In this document: piece by piece, positions 37,758-48,059 of the stretch
Position numbering within the stretch: the stretch's first letter is position 1
Layout: the number at the start of each line of letters is the position of its first letter
DNA from: Isoetes taiwanensis
Lineage: Eukaryota; Streptophyta; Lycopodiopsida; Isoetales; Isoetaceae
Length of the DNA stretch: 64,000 bases
Direction: 5' to 3'
Assembly (NCBI GenBank): GCA_021234155.1
Contig: JAJEKV010000645.1
Coordinates: 62,001 to 126,000 of the forward strand
Notes under the pieces: generated by a model
What the model saw: only the letters and a program-made list of their open reading frames with translations
Told to the model about the DNA's origin: nothing
The model's database searches: none
Program-made: the position numbers and the translations under genes

Positions 37758-37918
37758 TTATGTCAATTACTAACATTACAAAATCTATTAAAATTGGTTT
37801 CACATGTGATTTGTTTGGTTAAATACTAACATAACAGAATCTGTTAAAAATCTTTTCGCACAACAGTTTGTTGTGTTAATTATTAACATATCAGAATCTG
37901 ACAATAGTTGTTTCACAT
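37758..37918. repeat. About 60-bp tandem repeat, three copies
   Basis: The unit AATTACTAACATAACAGAAT through TCTGTTAAAAAT..TTTCACA recurs with a step of about 60 bases at about 37,761, 37,821 and 37,880. Copies differ by several substitutions. Confidence 0.65.
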
Positions 37919-38558
37919 TGTAAAGCAAAATTAATCTGTTAATGCTCATTTCATTGTCATTTTGAACAAACCTGGTCATACCATTTGGCTTCAAGTGCGT
38001 GTTATATCTCATTCAACCAATGCAGCTTAATCGGATCAATCTGTTCATACAATCAGGTTGCATTTTGTCACCACATCTAACAATTGTGCTAATTGTCATC
38101 ACATCTCAGCAGGCTTTAGCACTCCGATATCACCAACAAGCTCAATCTAGACATCAATTGCAGGTTTTTCTACAGGTCTTATGATTGGATTTGATCGCAT
38201 CATAAGATTGTGACATCTAGATTTGTCGCAAGAGCATCTCCTATGTGATCCTTATCGTCCACATTGTTTGAAGAAACTAATTGAATTGATGAGCATTATC
38301 GGATAATGATGAGCATTAATTGGCATACCTTTGTAGACCGGTTGATGTAGCTTGAAATACCAAACAAGAGCTGCCATGGTAAATCAAGCCCTCCTTAGGG
38401 GGCTGAGTTTCTAAGTGTCCATGTCGACCAAAAGCAAAACATAATAAGATAGACATGTCCAAGCATAATCATCCTAGAAGCAGCTCTTATCATCATTAGA
38501 ATACTATTATAATCCAAACAACTCATATTCTTACAACTCATATTATAAAAGCATGCTT

Positions 38559-39119
38559 CTAGTTTAAGAAATGGATAGATGGTGGCCTAGCATGTAAGGT
38601 TAGAACAAGCAAGTAAGGTGGAGTTGTATATTTGGCAGGTGTTGTGTTCCAAACAAAGTGTTGTCTAATCCTCTTAAGGTGACTTATTCCCGATGGATTC
38701 TTTGGGGGATTCTTTGGATGCCACATATAAGCAAAAGTAACTATAACATGATTCATGCCATTGTTCCAGAATGGCAAAGTGCTTCGATGTGATCTAGATC
38801 CGTTAGTATCAGAAAACACTAGAAAGAGGCATGCCTTCTGAGGATCATCTGTATGCCATGGGGAGCTCTTCAATCCTGCAAACTACTTAACTGGTGGAGA
38901 TGGAACCTCATAGATATAAATCAGCAACTCTGTCTGGCCTTCACATCTTGAAAAATTGAAGCATGCACCCATAGAACAAAGGGGAAATAGGCCTTCATAA
39001 TGCCATGTTTTATGGACATACCATTGACTTGTTTTTTGAGGCACAACATTCTGCACTGTAATATGTAGCTTAGATTGGGCACTAGAATTTGTACAGTTAT
39101 AAGGAGGAAAGAGCTCCAT
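38559..39119 (-). pseudogene. Exostosin-like (GT47) glycosyltransferase, N-terminal part
   Basis: GT47 exostosin-domain proteins are Golgi type II glycosyltransferases. On the minus strand, 39,119-38,883 reads SMGACFNFSRC then LLIYIYEVPS, the usual opening of the domain. One TAG and a few codons later, 38,873-38,559 reads WHTDDPQKACLFLVFSDTN and LPFWNNGMNHVI, matching the conserved DP..ACLF and WNNG.NH motifs. The remainder to 38,559 diverges. The catalytic C-terminal half should follow at lower coordinates but is not there; it lies at higher coordinates instead (39,164-39,517), in reverse order for this strand. Called a pseudogene because of the stop and the misplaced half. An unrecognised short intron at the TAG is possible but would be only about 16 nt. 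Confidence 0.65.
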
Positions 39120-39163
39120 GAAGGAGGCCTAATTTTGAATGTGGAGAAATGGTAGCATTTGAG

Positions 39164-39517
39164 TTACCTTGTTGGAGTTGAAGAGAGGAATTGTTTTGGA
39201 GCTATTCCTTCCAGGACAAAAATATATGGAGTTAACCTCATATCCCATAAAGCACATATGCAAAATTTGCTAGATTTCATGTGCTTCACATATACTTCAT
39301 TTTTCCTACCCTTCTCAGGCAATACCTCATGAATTTGCATGTCTGGATCCTTACCCTTCCAGTGTTTAATCAAAAGTGGCCTCACCCTTCCATGCATCTG
39401 CCCTGCAAACAGATATGGCCTCTTCCTCACCCCTAGCCCTCCCAGTTTTTTTCGTAGCCTCAGCTCATGCAGATATATTTCTGGCACTGATGATACATCT
39501 TTTCCTAGATAAAACAA
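39164..39517 (-). pseudogene. Exostosin-like (GT47) glycosyltransferase, C-terminal part, out of order
   Basis: On the minus strand this reads FYLGKDVSSVPEIYLHELRL, KRPYLFAGQMHGRVRPLLIK and HMKSSKFCICAL. The family order then expects GYEVNSPR; G-Y-E-V-N-S is present in the next frame, so there is a one-base frameshift near 39,235. These are the GKDV.IP, R..LFAG and SKFC motifs from the second half of the exostosin domain. It lies upstream, in transcription order, of the N-terminal part at 38,559-39,119. The two pieces may come from two tandem copies, or from one copy rearranged. Confidence 0.65.
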
Positions 39518-39519
39518 CC

Positions 39520-41540
39520 TCTATCAGATCTACATTGCATACTCATTTGCTGTTGGAAAGCCCTATGAATCAGTTTCTGTTATTCAATAGATTCAGAAAC
39601 AGAATCAATTTGTGTGTGTAATATATTACTCACCCAATCATGGCAGGAAAAGCAGAAATAATCCGAGCCTTTAGTCAAGTTCCAGAATGGGTATTTCATG
39701 GCCATTAAGTTTACATAATCCTTGATAAATGTGGCTCCTGCTTCAAAACTATTCTTTGTTTAGATTTCAAATCTTCTTCATTAGATTTTAACTGTTCTGA
39801 ATAGTGGCATATATGAGCTTCAAGAAGTGTGTACTCTCTTAGTAAAACACAGAACCTATGATAATGAGATGGTCTGTAGTGAAAAAAAACAAAAGCATAG
39901 AATGTACCCTACTTTCAACGCTACTATATGGAAAAAAAACTCATCCAAGATATGGAAGAAACTTAGAGATTGGATTTGTCACACACTGGAGCCGACGCTG
40001 TATAAAAGCTCGTGATGGAGCCCTCGATCGCTCTCGAATTTAAAAACTAAACAAAGGGTCCTAAGATCTAATAAGTTTTGGTCGACAAAACATAAAATTG
40101 TTAGCTAAATGTTAAAGAATTAACATAACAAGAATCAATGTGAAAGGGGGTTAAATGCTTAATTTAACTATACCAAATTTGTTAAAAGTTAACCCTTTAA
40201 AATTAACAATTTTGTTAACAAAACCATGTGTGTTACTAGTTAATTACAATTTTTTAACTTAATAAAATTGACCCCATGGTGTGTAGGTACCTAAGTAACA
40301 TTGCAATAAATTGACCTCTAGAAAATGACGGCAATCAAAAGATTAAAAAATGGATCTCATAGCATCATGTATATTATACATTTCCAGTCAAGTCAATTGC
40401 AAATTTACATTGTCACTTGTAAATCATGTATACTTATTTACATGTATAAATTGTACATGTCAATTCGCAATGGTCATACCAATACAAAGCATTCCTGTAG
40501 CCCTCAAACCCCCTCAATTCCCCACTTTTAGTTTTATGACATTTTGTCTTTCCTTCCTTCCTTCCTTCCTTTAATGTTTGAAGCGTAGCTATACCAAACT
40601 TGTCACACAAAGTGCACGCCATTATTTAAAGAATGGATGGCAACAACAAACAAGCATGGACTTTGATAGCCCACGTATGCTAGATATGTCTCTACGTGTG
40701 TTATTTAAGTCAATTTTCATATGCCCCACACACGTGCCATGTTCCTTTTGCATGTACTCAACAAGTATAATATCCATATCAAGACCAACAAGTAAGTTGA
40801 TGTATGTTTTACTTTCTAGGCCCAAGCTTCATCAACATTCAATTCAATTCGATTATGTTTATCTTCAAAATATTTCTATCCCATTATTTCAGAAACAAAT
40901 TTGAATGTATAAAAGTCCAAGTACCAAAGTTTCATGCATGGTCAAATTTGAGGAAGTGAACCGACATATATCATCTAAAAATGGGATGTTCCAATCTCAT
41001 GCGGCCCTACATTTTGTTCGAACACATGTTAGACCATTCACGTTCTCATGTCTACTATATGTTTCAATATGTCCATATCAATCAAACATGTCCAGGGGAC
41101 TTTTTCCGTCGATTTCCTTTTTATAGTTTGGAGATTCTTGTTCCACGTCTAAAACAGAACTCGTTAAATAGATAAAATGCATGCTTTCAACTGCTATGAG
41201 GGATTACCATAATCATGTTCATTCAGATGTTTTATATATGATACGTTGTTGGGATAAGACATGAGCAGATGGAAGTCCACCATATACTTTGATAAGGTGA
41301 GGCAAGTTGAAAGCTTGTAACCCTACCAACAACTTGATATTCATGGTATGATGTCCAAGTTTTGCTCATGGGTAACATGTACTGCCTACACTTTAAGAGA
41401 CATCCATGTTGTTGTGGGTCTGCGTGTTGTCCTTTGCACTTATGAATGTTGGGCCATCTATCCATAATGGCGGCTCTTCCCATGTGGCTTTGGGGCCACA
41501 GAGCCACTTCAACTACCACGTTTCTGTTTGAAGCTAACTA
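39520..41540. other. Upstream region of the plus-strand expansin; no gene seen
   Basis: AT-rich. A short (CCTT)n run lies at about 40,549-40,570. No other open frame or repeat can be supported. Confidence 0.3.
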
Positions 41541-41550
41541 AAGTGCAGGC

Positions 41551-41560
41551 TATATAAAGG
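41551..41560 (+). promoter_or_regulatory. TATA box of the plus-strand expansin
   Basis: TATATAAAGG lies 98 bases upstream of the ATG. Transcription would start near 41,580, giving a leader of about 65-70 nt. Confidence 0.7.
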
Positions 41561-41648
41561 TCTCACGAGTCCATTTCTCCATCAGGATCGAGCTTCAAAG
41601 TTCTTCCTTATTTGCTCATTGGTGTTTGTCTCGCAGTATCAGTATCAG

Positions 41649-42595
41649 ATGGCAAGTTTTATAGCGTTTGTCTTGTGTCTTTTGTTTGTGATGAAACAAG
41701 CAGTGGCGCAGTGGAGTAGTGCGCATGCAACATTCTATGGGGGAAGTGATGCAGGGGGCACTATGGGTAAGTTAAACCATTTTTTATGTTAGGGATATAT
41801 TTATGTGTGTGCCTCTCATAGGCCAGAATAGGTATCTCTAGATAAGTGAGTAAACTAAGAATGAGTTTTTCCTCAACCTTAGGTGGAGCATGTGGATATG
41901 GAAATCTCTACAGCCAGGGCTATGGCACCAACACTGCAGCATTGAGCACAGCACTATTCAACTCAGGTGCAACATGTGGAGCATGTTTCGAATTGAAATG
42001 CGACGAATCGGCAGATCCGCAGTGGTGCGTGGGGGGAACAACGGTGACGATAACGGCGACCAATTTCTGCCCACCAAACTATGCGTTGGCAAACAACGAC
42101 GGGGGATGGTGCAATCCACCGCTGCAGCACTTCGACATGGCGCAGCCAGCGTTCCTACAGATTGGGAGGTACAAGGGGGGGATAGTGCCAGTGTTCTACA
42201 GAAGGTATGGATCAATTAATTAATTAATGAAATTAAGTGTTTTTTTTTTTATGGTATTTGCGGGGATTAAGTGGGAATGGATAAATGGCAGGGTTCCGTG
42301 TGTGAAGGTCGGGGGGATGAGGTTCACGATAAATGGGAATCCGTATTTTCTTCTGGTTTTGGTGAGCAATGTGGGAGGGGCAGGAAATGTGCAGGCTGTG
42401 TCGATAAAGGGCTCCAACACTGGGTGGCAGCCGATGTCCAGAAACTGGGGCATGAATTGGCAGAGCAATGCCCGCCTTGCCGGGCAGGCCATTTCCTTCC
42501 AAGTCACAGCCAGCGATGGCAAAACCGTTACCTCCTACGACGCTGCCCCTTCCAACTGGCAGTTCGGGCAGACCTTTAGTGGCGAGCAATTTTAA
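41649..42595 (+). CDS. EXPA: Alpha-expansin, intact three-exon gene
   Basis: Coding exons 41,649-41,766, 41,883-42,204 and 42,292-42,595 join to 744 nt (247 residues plus TAA), the usual alpha-expansin size. Introns are 116 and 87 nt with GT-AG ends (GTAAG/TTAG and GTATGG/GGCAG). The protein begins with a 20-residue signal peptide ending AVA, then [20 protein letters not shown]. Domain 1, the DPBB/GH45-like fold, has [13 protein letters not shown], the conserved Cys set (CGACF, KC, WC, FC, WC), [23 protein letters not shown] with the HFD motif, and IVPVFYRR. Domain 2 has GGMRFTING, then the surface aromatics in [17 protein letters not shown] and [12 protein letters not shown]. It would be secreted and loosen cellulose-xyloglucan contacts in growing walls. 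Exon lengths match the minus-strand paralogue within a few codons, and exon 3 is 304 nt in both. It has no intron in the start codon. No frame damage. Confidence 0.97.
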
Positions 42596-44100
42596 CCCAT
42601 TTAAAATTCATTTCGTGCTCCATTTTCACCCACCTACATTTCCTCATTGTTTCCTACATATTGTATTCCTTTGGATTATGGGACGTGGTGTTGCCTTGCC
42701 TTGCACCCTCTCTTTATCCTTTCCCCATCTTCACAGCATAAAGCTGCTATTCTATGTGGTTCAACCAAACTAAAGGTTTGGAAAAGAAAACTTATATCTA
42801 GCCTTTAAACTCATGTCTGATGCACAACCCTGTGCACACTAAATACATGTTCAATACATTAAATATGAATTATTGAAATTGCTTCCTGCTGAATGAGTCT
42901 GAAGTTCTTTCTTGCAATGTCTTCAGCTAAGTATTGTCCTGTCCAATATTTATCATCTCTTTGGATCTTTCCTGAATATGCATATCAGTTCTCAACATAG
43001 TCTATAGCTATTCGGTCCGACATTTATCACTTCTTTCGATCTTTCTTGAATATGCATATAATTTCTCAACATAGTCTATAGCCTAATACGACAAGGCCGA
43101 AGTTTGTAATTTTTCCTCCAAGTTGACATTGATGGTCACCCATGTGATATAGTCATTGAGCCATCAATGAATATGTTGCTCTTTGTCATGTCGGTTGGGT
43201 TCGGTTAGGTTGGGACCACCAAACTCTTGCTTTTCAACTGCACTTTTGTGTGCAACTAACATGTCACTTGGTTCCATGAACAAACTCTGCAACTAGCATG
43301 CCACTTGGCTCTATGGGCAAATATTGCCATTATTTTTATTTTTTTTGCTAGAACTTTGTAAAAAGGTAGGAATTCCATATGATTCTAAATTGCGATAAGT
43401 GCAATCGTGACCCATGATCTAATAGATAGCATTGGATAGTTGAATAATAGAACATCCACCTATATTGTGTCTAACATGAAGCTAAATATAGCTTGAAAGC
43501 TTTTACACTACATTTGTACATCAAATATATCCAGTATTTTCAAATTCGGATAAGGTTTTATAGCTATGAATAATATTTGACACACTAATTGGTCATAAAC
43601 AATGACCTACGCTTTATAGAATTTCTCTCACACGTCCATAAGTTTTCCTTCCTATTTGCAACTCCCCAACTTGTGCGTCTCTTCCACCCTCTGAAATAGG
43701 GTCGTCATTATTCTCGGGCGACCACTCTTATGCGACATGCGGGCGTCGGTAATAATCTGAGAATGGAAGTAGGGTTTATTGATTCAAGGCGGCGTGGCTG
43801 GCCGCAAGTTCCTCTGTTTTTTAGGGTTATTGGAGCTCCTTTTACCGCAGATCCTTCATGCAGCTTCTTCATGTAGATTCTTCACGCAGATCCTTCATGC
43901 GGCTTCTTCATACGCTTTTTGGAGTCACAGTTCGGCAAGTCGTAAGTTCATGAGCTTCTTCAAGCTTTTTCAAGCTTTTTCGTTTTGCAATGGCATCTCT
44001 CGTAATTGCTTTCAAAGAAGAATAGAAGATACAGAACAAAATCTCTCTCAGAATCCTTTTCTTTTTGCAAATCTCTCTTTTTCTCCTTCTCGAGTTGCAC
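42596..44100. other. Downstream region of the expansin with small duplications
   Basis: An imperfect duplication of about 72 bp (ATTTATCA-CTCTTT-GATCTTTC through TCTCAACATAGTCTATAGC) lies at 42,948-43,085. A second, shorter one is at about 43,243-43,320. At 43,850-43,912 short units of GCAGATCCTTCATGC-type text repeat. No gene is supported. Confidence 0.5.
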
Positions 44101-44140
44101 CTTTCTCTCAGAATCTTTCCTCCCCTATTTCCATTTTGTA

Positions 44141-44247
44141 GGGAATGGAGGTTGGTCCTCCATTCGGTTTTCTCATTGACCAGCTCAACGCTTGGCCGGC
44201 CAGGCGGGGACCCACAAACCGGGAATGGAGTCCCAACCTCCATTCCC
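44141..44247. mobile_element. 107-bp hairpin MITE candidate
   Basis: The ends GGGAATGGAGGTTGG and CCAACCTCCATTCCC are perfectly complementary. The complementarity continues inward with small interruptions (TCCTCCATTC..GGTTT against AAACCGGGAATGGAG), giving arms of about 30-33 bases around a core of about 40 bases. It has no coding capacity. TA lies near both edges, but no unambiguous target duplication is seen. Confidence 0.6.
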
Positions 44248-44989
44248 CTATACATCTAGTTCGTTATTTTGGTATTCATTTTGCACCTTTATGCCGTCTG
44301 AGGCATTGATACCCCTGATCAGTTCTTCGCCATGTATATGATGCAATGTTAAATGCATATTTATTGTTCCCTTGACCAACAGAAGAAGGCATTGACTAGG
44401 AAAGGCGACCTTCAATTACATATAGAATTGAAGATAAATTGACTTTTATCATCCATGGAGACCAAAAGGTCTATTGAAACCGGGGCTCAAATTTGACGGC
44501 TTTCGCCCATTTTGGCATTTTTGCCATCAAAACAAGCAAAAAAAAATATTTGTATTGCGGATGAAAGGTAACCAATGATCAAATGCCCCGTCATAGGAAG
44601 GGCCATCAAAATACACATTTGTCATTTGAAAGGCTAGAAATTAAAATTATCCTATCATTTTTTGCTATATATTTATAGATATTTTTTATTTCCTTATGCT
44701 GAGTTGGTAAGGCCTAGTCCGCTGCTATATGAGATGTTGAGCACGGCCTCTATAACGTTCCTAACCGACGGCATGCCCTTAACTAACTAGGCAAAGCCTT
44801 CTAGACATTTATGAGTGGTCGCTTCTACCCATTTGTGCCGGTGTCTCGGGAACGCGACACCTAGATCTACTCGAGTGGTCTCCCATGGGTCCGTTACAAC
44901 CTCGGTGTGGATGCTGGGATCATACCTTCAAGAGGTCATGGATCGGGCAGGATCGCCTATGTCCTCGAAAGCAATCACTTTGGCGATGT

Positions 44990-45180
44990 ATATATTTTTC
45001 TCATGGTATATATTTGTAAACTCTTATTTCTATCATGGTTTCTCCACCAAAACCCTCCCGGCAGGCGTTTTAACCCGCATGGTAATAAGTCTCCTTTGCA
45101 CCATTTTGTTAGGTCCCATAGATCGATTGATCTCTCGTGGACGATAAAACCCTTCTATTCTATTCTATTCTATTTTCTTG
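44990..45180 (+). mobile_element. LINE/SINE-type 3' end with (TTCTA)n tail
   Basis: AAAACCCTCCCGGCAGGCGT then TTTAACCC, next GGTCCCATAGATCGATTGAT and CGTGGACGATAAAA, then a TTCTATTCTATTCTATTCTA tail (about 45,153-45,175). This is the same 3' domain as the LINE at 30 kb. Sequence from 44,690 may belong to the same element (a GAGTTGGTAAGGCC segment resembles a tRNA A box), but no B box is clear, so I do not call a SINE head. Confidence 0.6.
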
Positions 45181-45357
45181 TAAAAAAAATGATAGAATAT
45201 ATGGGCCCATATGCAAAAATATATGATTCAAACAACCTTTAACGGAATGAATGTAAAAATACTTCATGGGCATGCAAATTGGACACCATCCAACCATTGA
45301 TAAAATTTGTATACTGAAGCTAGCTTTGTCTAGATATTTGAGTGAGAGAGAACTTTA

Positions 45358-45690
45358 TTGAGATGCTTTATAGGTGCCAAGAACAAGGGTATGACCGTGG
45401 TTTGGAGCATTTATAAAGAAGAAAGTGGAATATGTGACAGGTTGGTGGGACATTTTTTAGGTGTTGATAAGGTTATAACAATATTGTATGTTATTCACGG
45501 AATCACGGCATCTTGTGAGAGAGGTTTATCCCGCCAAAATGCTATCAAGAGCACTATAAGGTCAAGCATGAAATTAGAAATACTTGATGCAACAATGATG
45601 GTATCATTGTGCAATGGACCATTTGAAAGTGTAGATTGACGAGAATGCTTTGATGATTGGGGTGGGATGAAGAAGAGGAGAGCAATGAGG
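45358..45690 (+). pseudogene. hAT-type transposase C-terminal fragment
   Basis: The frame reads TILYVIHGITASCERGLSRQ, NAIKSTIRSSMKLEILDATM and MVSLCNGPFESVD, then after one stop RECFDDWG. The SCERGFS..N.IK...R..M....LDA...ISL pattern is the C-terminal dimerisation region of hAT-type (DUF4371-like) transposases. The catalytic DDE portion is not present and the frame has no convincing ATG. Terminal inverted repeats were not found. Confidence 0.7.
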
Positions 45691-45930
45691 CTTAAATAAG
45701 TTCATTGGTGGTACTTTTTTGAACTGTTGACTTTTGCAATGCATTTGAAAATTTTGGATATTTTACGAGTTTATAATATATGTTTTTATTCTATATGCTT
45801 TTTTATAATACTTTTAAAACTTGATTATATTATTACAAGTTTGTAAAAGACTTTATAAATTGTTCTACCTTTTTTTCCATAAAAATGATTTCTGTCATTT
45901 GGGATTTTTGTCTTGCATTTGAAAGGTTAA

Positions 45931-45943
45931 AATTAGAAGACTT
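45931..45943. repeat. Left target-site duplication of the poly(A) retroposon
   Basis: AATTAGAAGACTT; the identical 13 bases follow the poly(A) tail at 47,091-47,103. Confidence 0.9.
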
Positions 45944-47090
45944 AATTGTAAAAACAAGATTGGTCAAAAACGCCGTTATGGCTGTTGTTCTTGGCGGCTA
46001 GGGCGGCCGCCCTACCCTTCAACCCACCAAAGCAAACGGATCGATTGTGAGAGGCAAAGCATGTTTAAGGAGCTAGTCGGATTCGGATTCTTCATTTGCG
46101 TAAGGAAGCGTGCGTAGGAAAGATCTGTTGAAATTTTGCAAATTCCTTTCTTTTCTGCGACAGTCTTGTAGCAGGTAATCCTCTAACGAGGTTTCATTCT
46201 TTGGTGCTTGCACTATGTCTTTGCATGCATTACGCGCCGAAATGGTAGGTCCGCTTTGGATGTCGGGGCCTATAAGATGAAGAACTAAATCTGCAAAGAA
46301 GTTTAGGTAAAGAAGTTTATTTGCACTCTATTTTCAACAGGGGGAAATCAAAATCTGTCCTTCGGGAAAGAATTTATCTATGGCCCCTCCATTCCGCTCT
46401 TTCTTGCTAGCAGAAAGATTCAGCCTCTAGAATTGATGATTAGAAAGATCCTATGTCAGAGAATTACTGTGGAGTACAATTTTGAACAAAGGAATTTCTC
46501 ACTATTGCCGCAGAGTGGAGTATTTTAGTTTAGTCTACGGGGATGAGCTCCCGTGAGAATGGGCTATATGTTCTTAGAGCCTCCTCATCGATCGCGGCTT
46601 TGAGAAATTCTCCGTAATTTGTTGATATAATCAAGGCACTCCCAACAATGCGGCACTGGTAGATGGCATTTTCTATTTAAGTCTACCTAGGGATAAGCTC
46701 CTAGATGAATGGGTTGTATGTTCTTCAAGATCTCTTATCTGTGCAGAGCTAGGGACCTTGTACTGCAAAGCAAGGCTGCCCCTCGACATTGCATCAACAG
46801 ATTTTGGGTTCCTTTTGTTATTCGGGTTATTTCTTTGATCGGGGTTTCATTTCATGAGCCGGTTGGCTTCCTTGGATCATCATTTAGATGCGGTTATGAT
46901 GATGGAAGGACTACTATGAGCTTTCAAGGTTAGCGGCTACCCGGAGCATCCAATAAGTTTAAGTAAGAATGTAATGAAGAAGTTGAGACTCTCCTATAGT
47001 AATTCTGTTTTTTGTTTTGAAACATTGTATCTTTTTTATATATTTAATACAAAAATACACCCGTTCCTCAAAAAAAAAAAAAAAAAAAAA
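45944..47090 (+). mobile_element. Poly(A)-tailed non-LTR retroposon, 1.15 kb, no recognised ORF
   Basis: It is bounded by 13-bp target duplications and ends in a run of over 20 A, the hallmark of LINE-driven insertion. The tail region (TTTATATATTTAATAC then AAAAATACACCCGTTCCTC) looks like the 3' end of a plant L1 element. Inside, a block (TTAGTCTACGGGGATGAGCT through ATGTTCTTAGAGCCTC) is repeated about 147 bp later in altered form (46,530 and 46,678). No RT or endonuclease is present. It could be a 5'-truncated or internally deleted L1, or a retrocopied non-coding transcript. Confidence 0.85.
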
Positions 47091-47103
47091 AATTAGAAGA
47101 CTT

Positions 47104-48055
47104 TCACGCCGAAAGGCGTAATTTTTTGCCCGTCACAAGAAAAATTAGGGTAGCCTTCAAATATGAGCACGATTGGGACTCAATACAAGATTGAGCCTAT
47201 GATAAAAGCACTTTAACGCACAATCACATACTATGCATATAAATGGGTGGTTATATCATTAGAATTGCTATATGCACTTGGATTTAATTCCCTAACAAGG
47301 GATAATACTTAATAGTTCTAATTGAATTCGTATTTTTGAGAGTTTATAGCAAGGAATTTACTATATAGAGGGCATCTTTGCAGTCATGATGTCTGCTATT
47401 AACTAGAATGGCACTGATCTAGAAGCAAACATGGTGTAAGATGCATTCTTTTTAATGTGTAATTTTTTTTTATGCATAACAATCATATTTATTTTATGCC
47501 ATGGACGTAATCAATGTTTTGCAAAGGTCTAGTAGCATGTGTATTAAGAATAACTCGCTTTATATTAGGAAACTTTGAAATAGTGTCATCAAACAACACC
47601 TTTGAATAGAAATGATGTCCATAGATGTAACCATTCCAAAAACATGAAAATCTCTTTTATAGTTTTTTATACAGTGATACGTCGCCGGTTGTAAAAGCTG
47701 GGCTTGCCATTTTGGCATTAGCCAAATTAGAGAAGGGCACGAGGTTGATTTTCAGAATTGATCATCTGCGACAGTTTAGGACAAGATGTAGAGAAGGAAG
47801 TGAAATCAGCACATTTTGTCCCCCCACATTGATACACTTTTATTGGTTATAAACAATCCCAAGCCTTACAGGAAATGCCAAATTTAGAATGCCTATGCCA
47901 TCATTTTCAGAACTAGAGCTTTGATTAAGCTGCAGATTAACCTGCAAACAACATATATGTTGTAACTCTAGTGCAAATTCAAAGCTAGACTAGCTACCTA
48001 AAACAAGGAAAATTTGCATATATGCAAACTGGGACCAATGTTTCTGGTCGCAACA
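47104..48055. other. AT-rich stretch, nothing recognised
   Basis: No coding, repeat or RNA signal that I can support. Confidence 0.3.
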
Positions 48056-48059
48056 GTCT

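Noticed and set aside
42227-42291. Upstream extension of expansin exon 3 as an alternative open frame
   Set aside because: It is the tail of intron 2, which happens to be in frame; the GGCAG acceptor and the paralogue place the exon start at 42,292.
44690-44780. tRNA-like SINE head before the 3' domain at 45.0 kb
   Set aside because: An A-box-like GAGTTGGTAAGG is visible but no B box follows at the proper distance.
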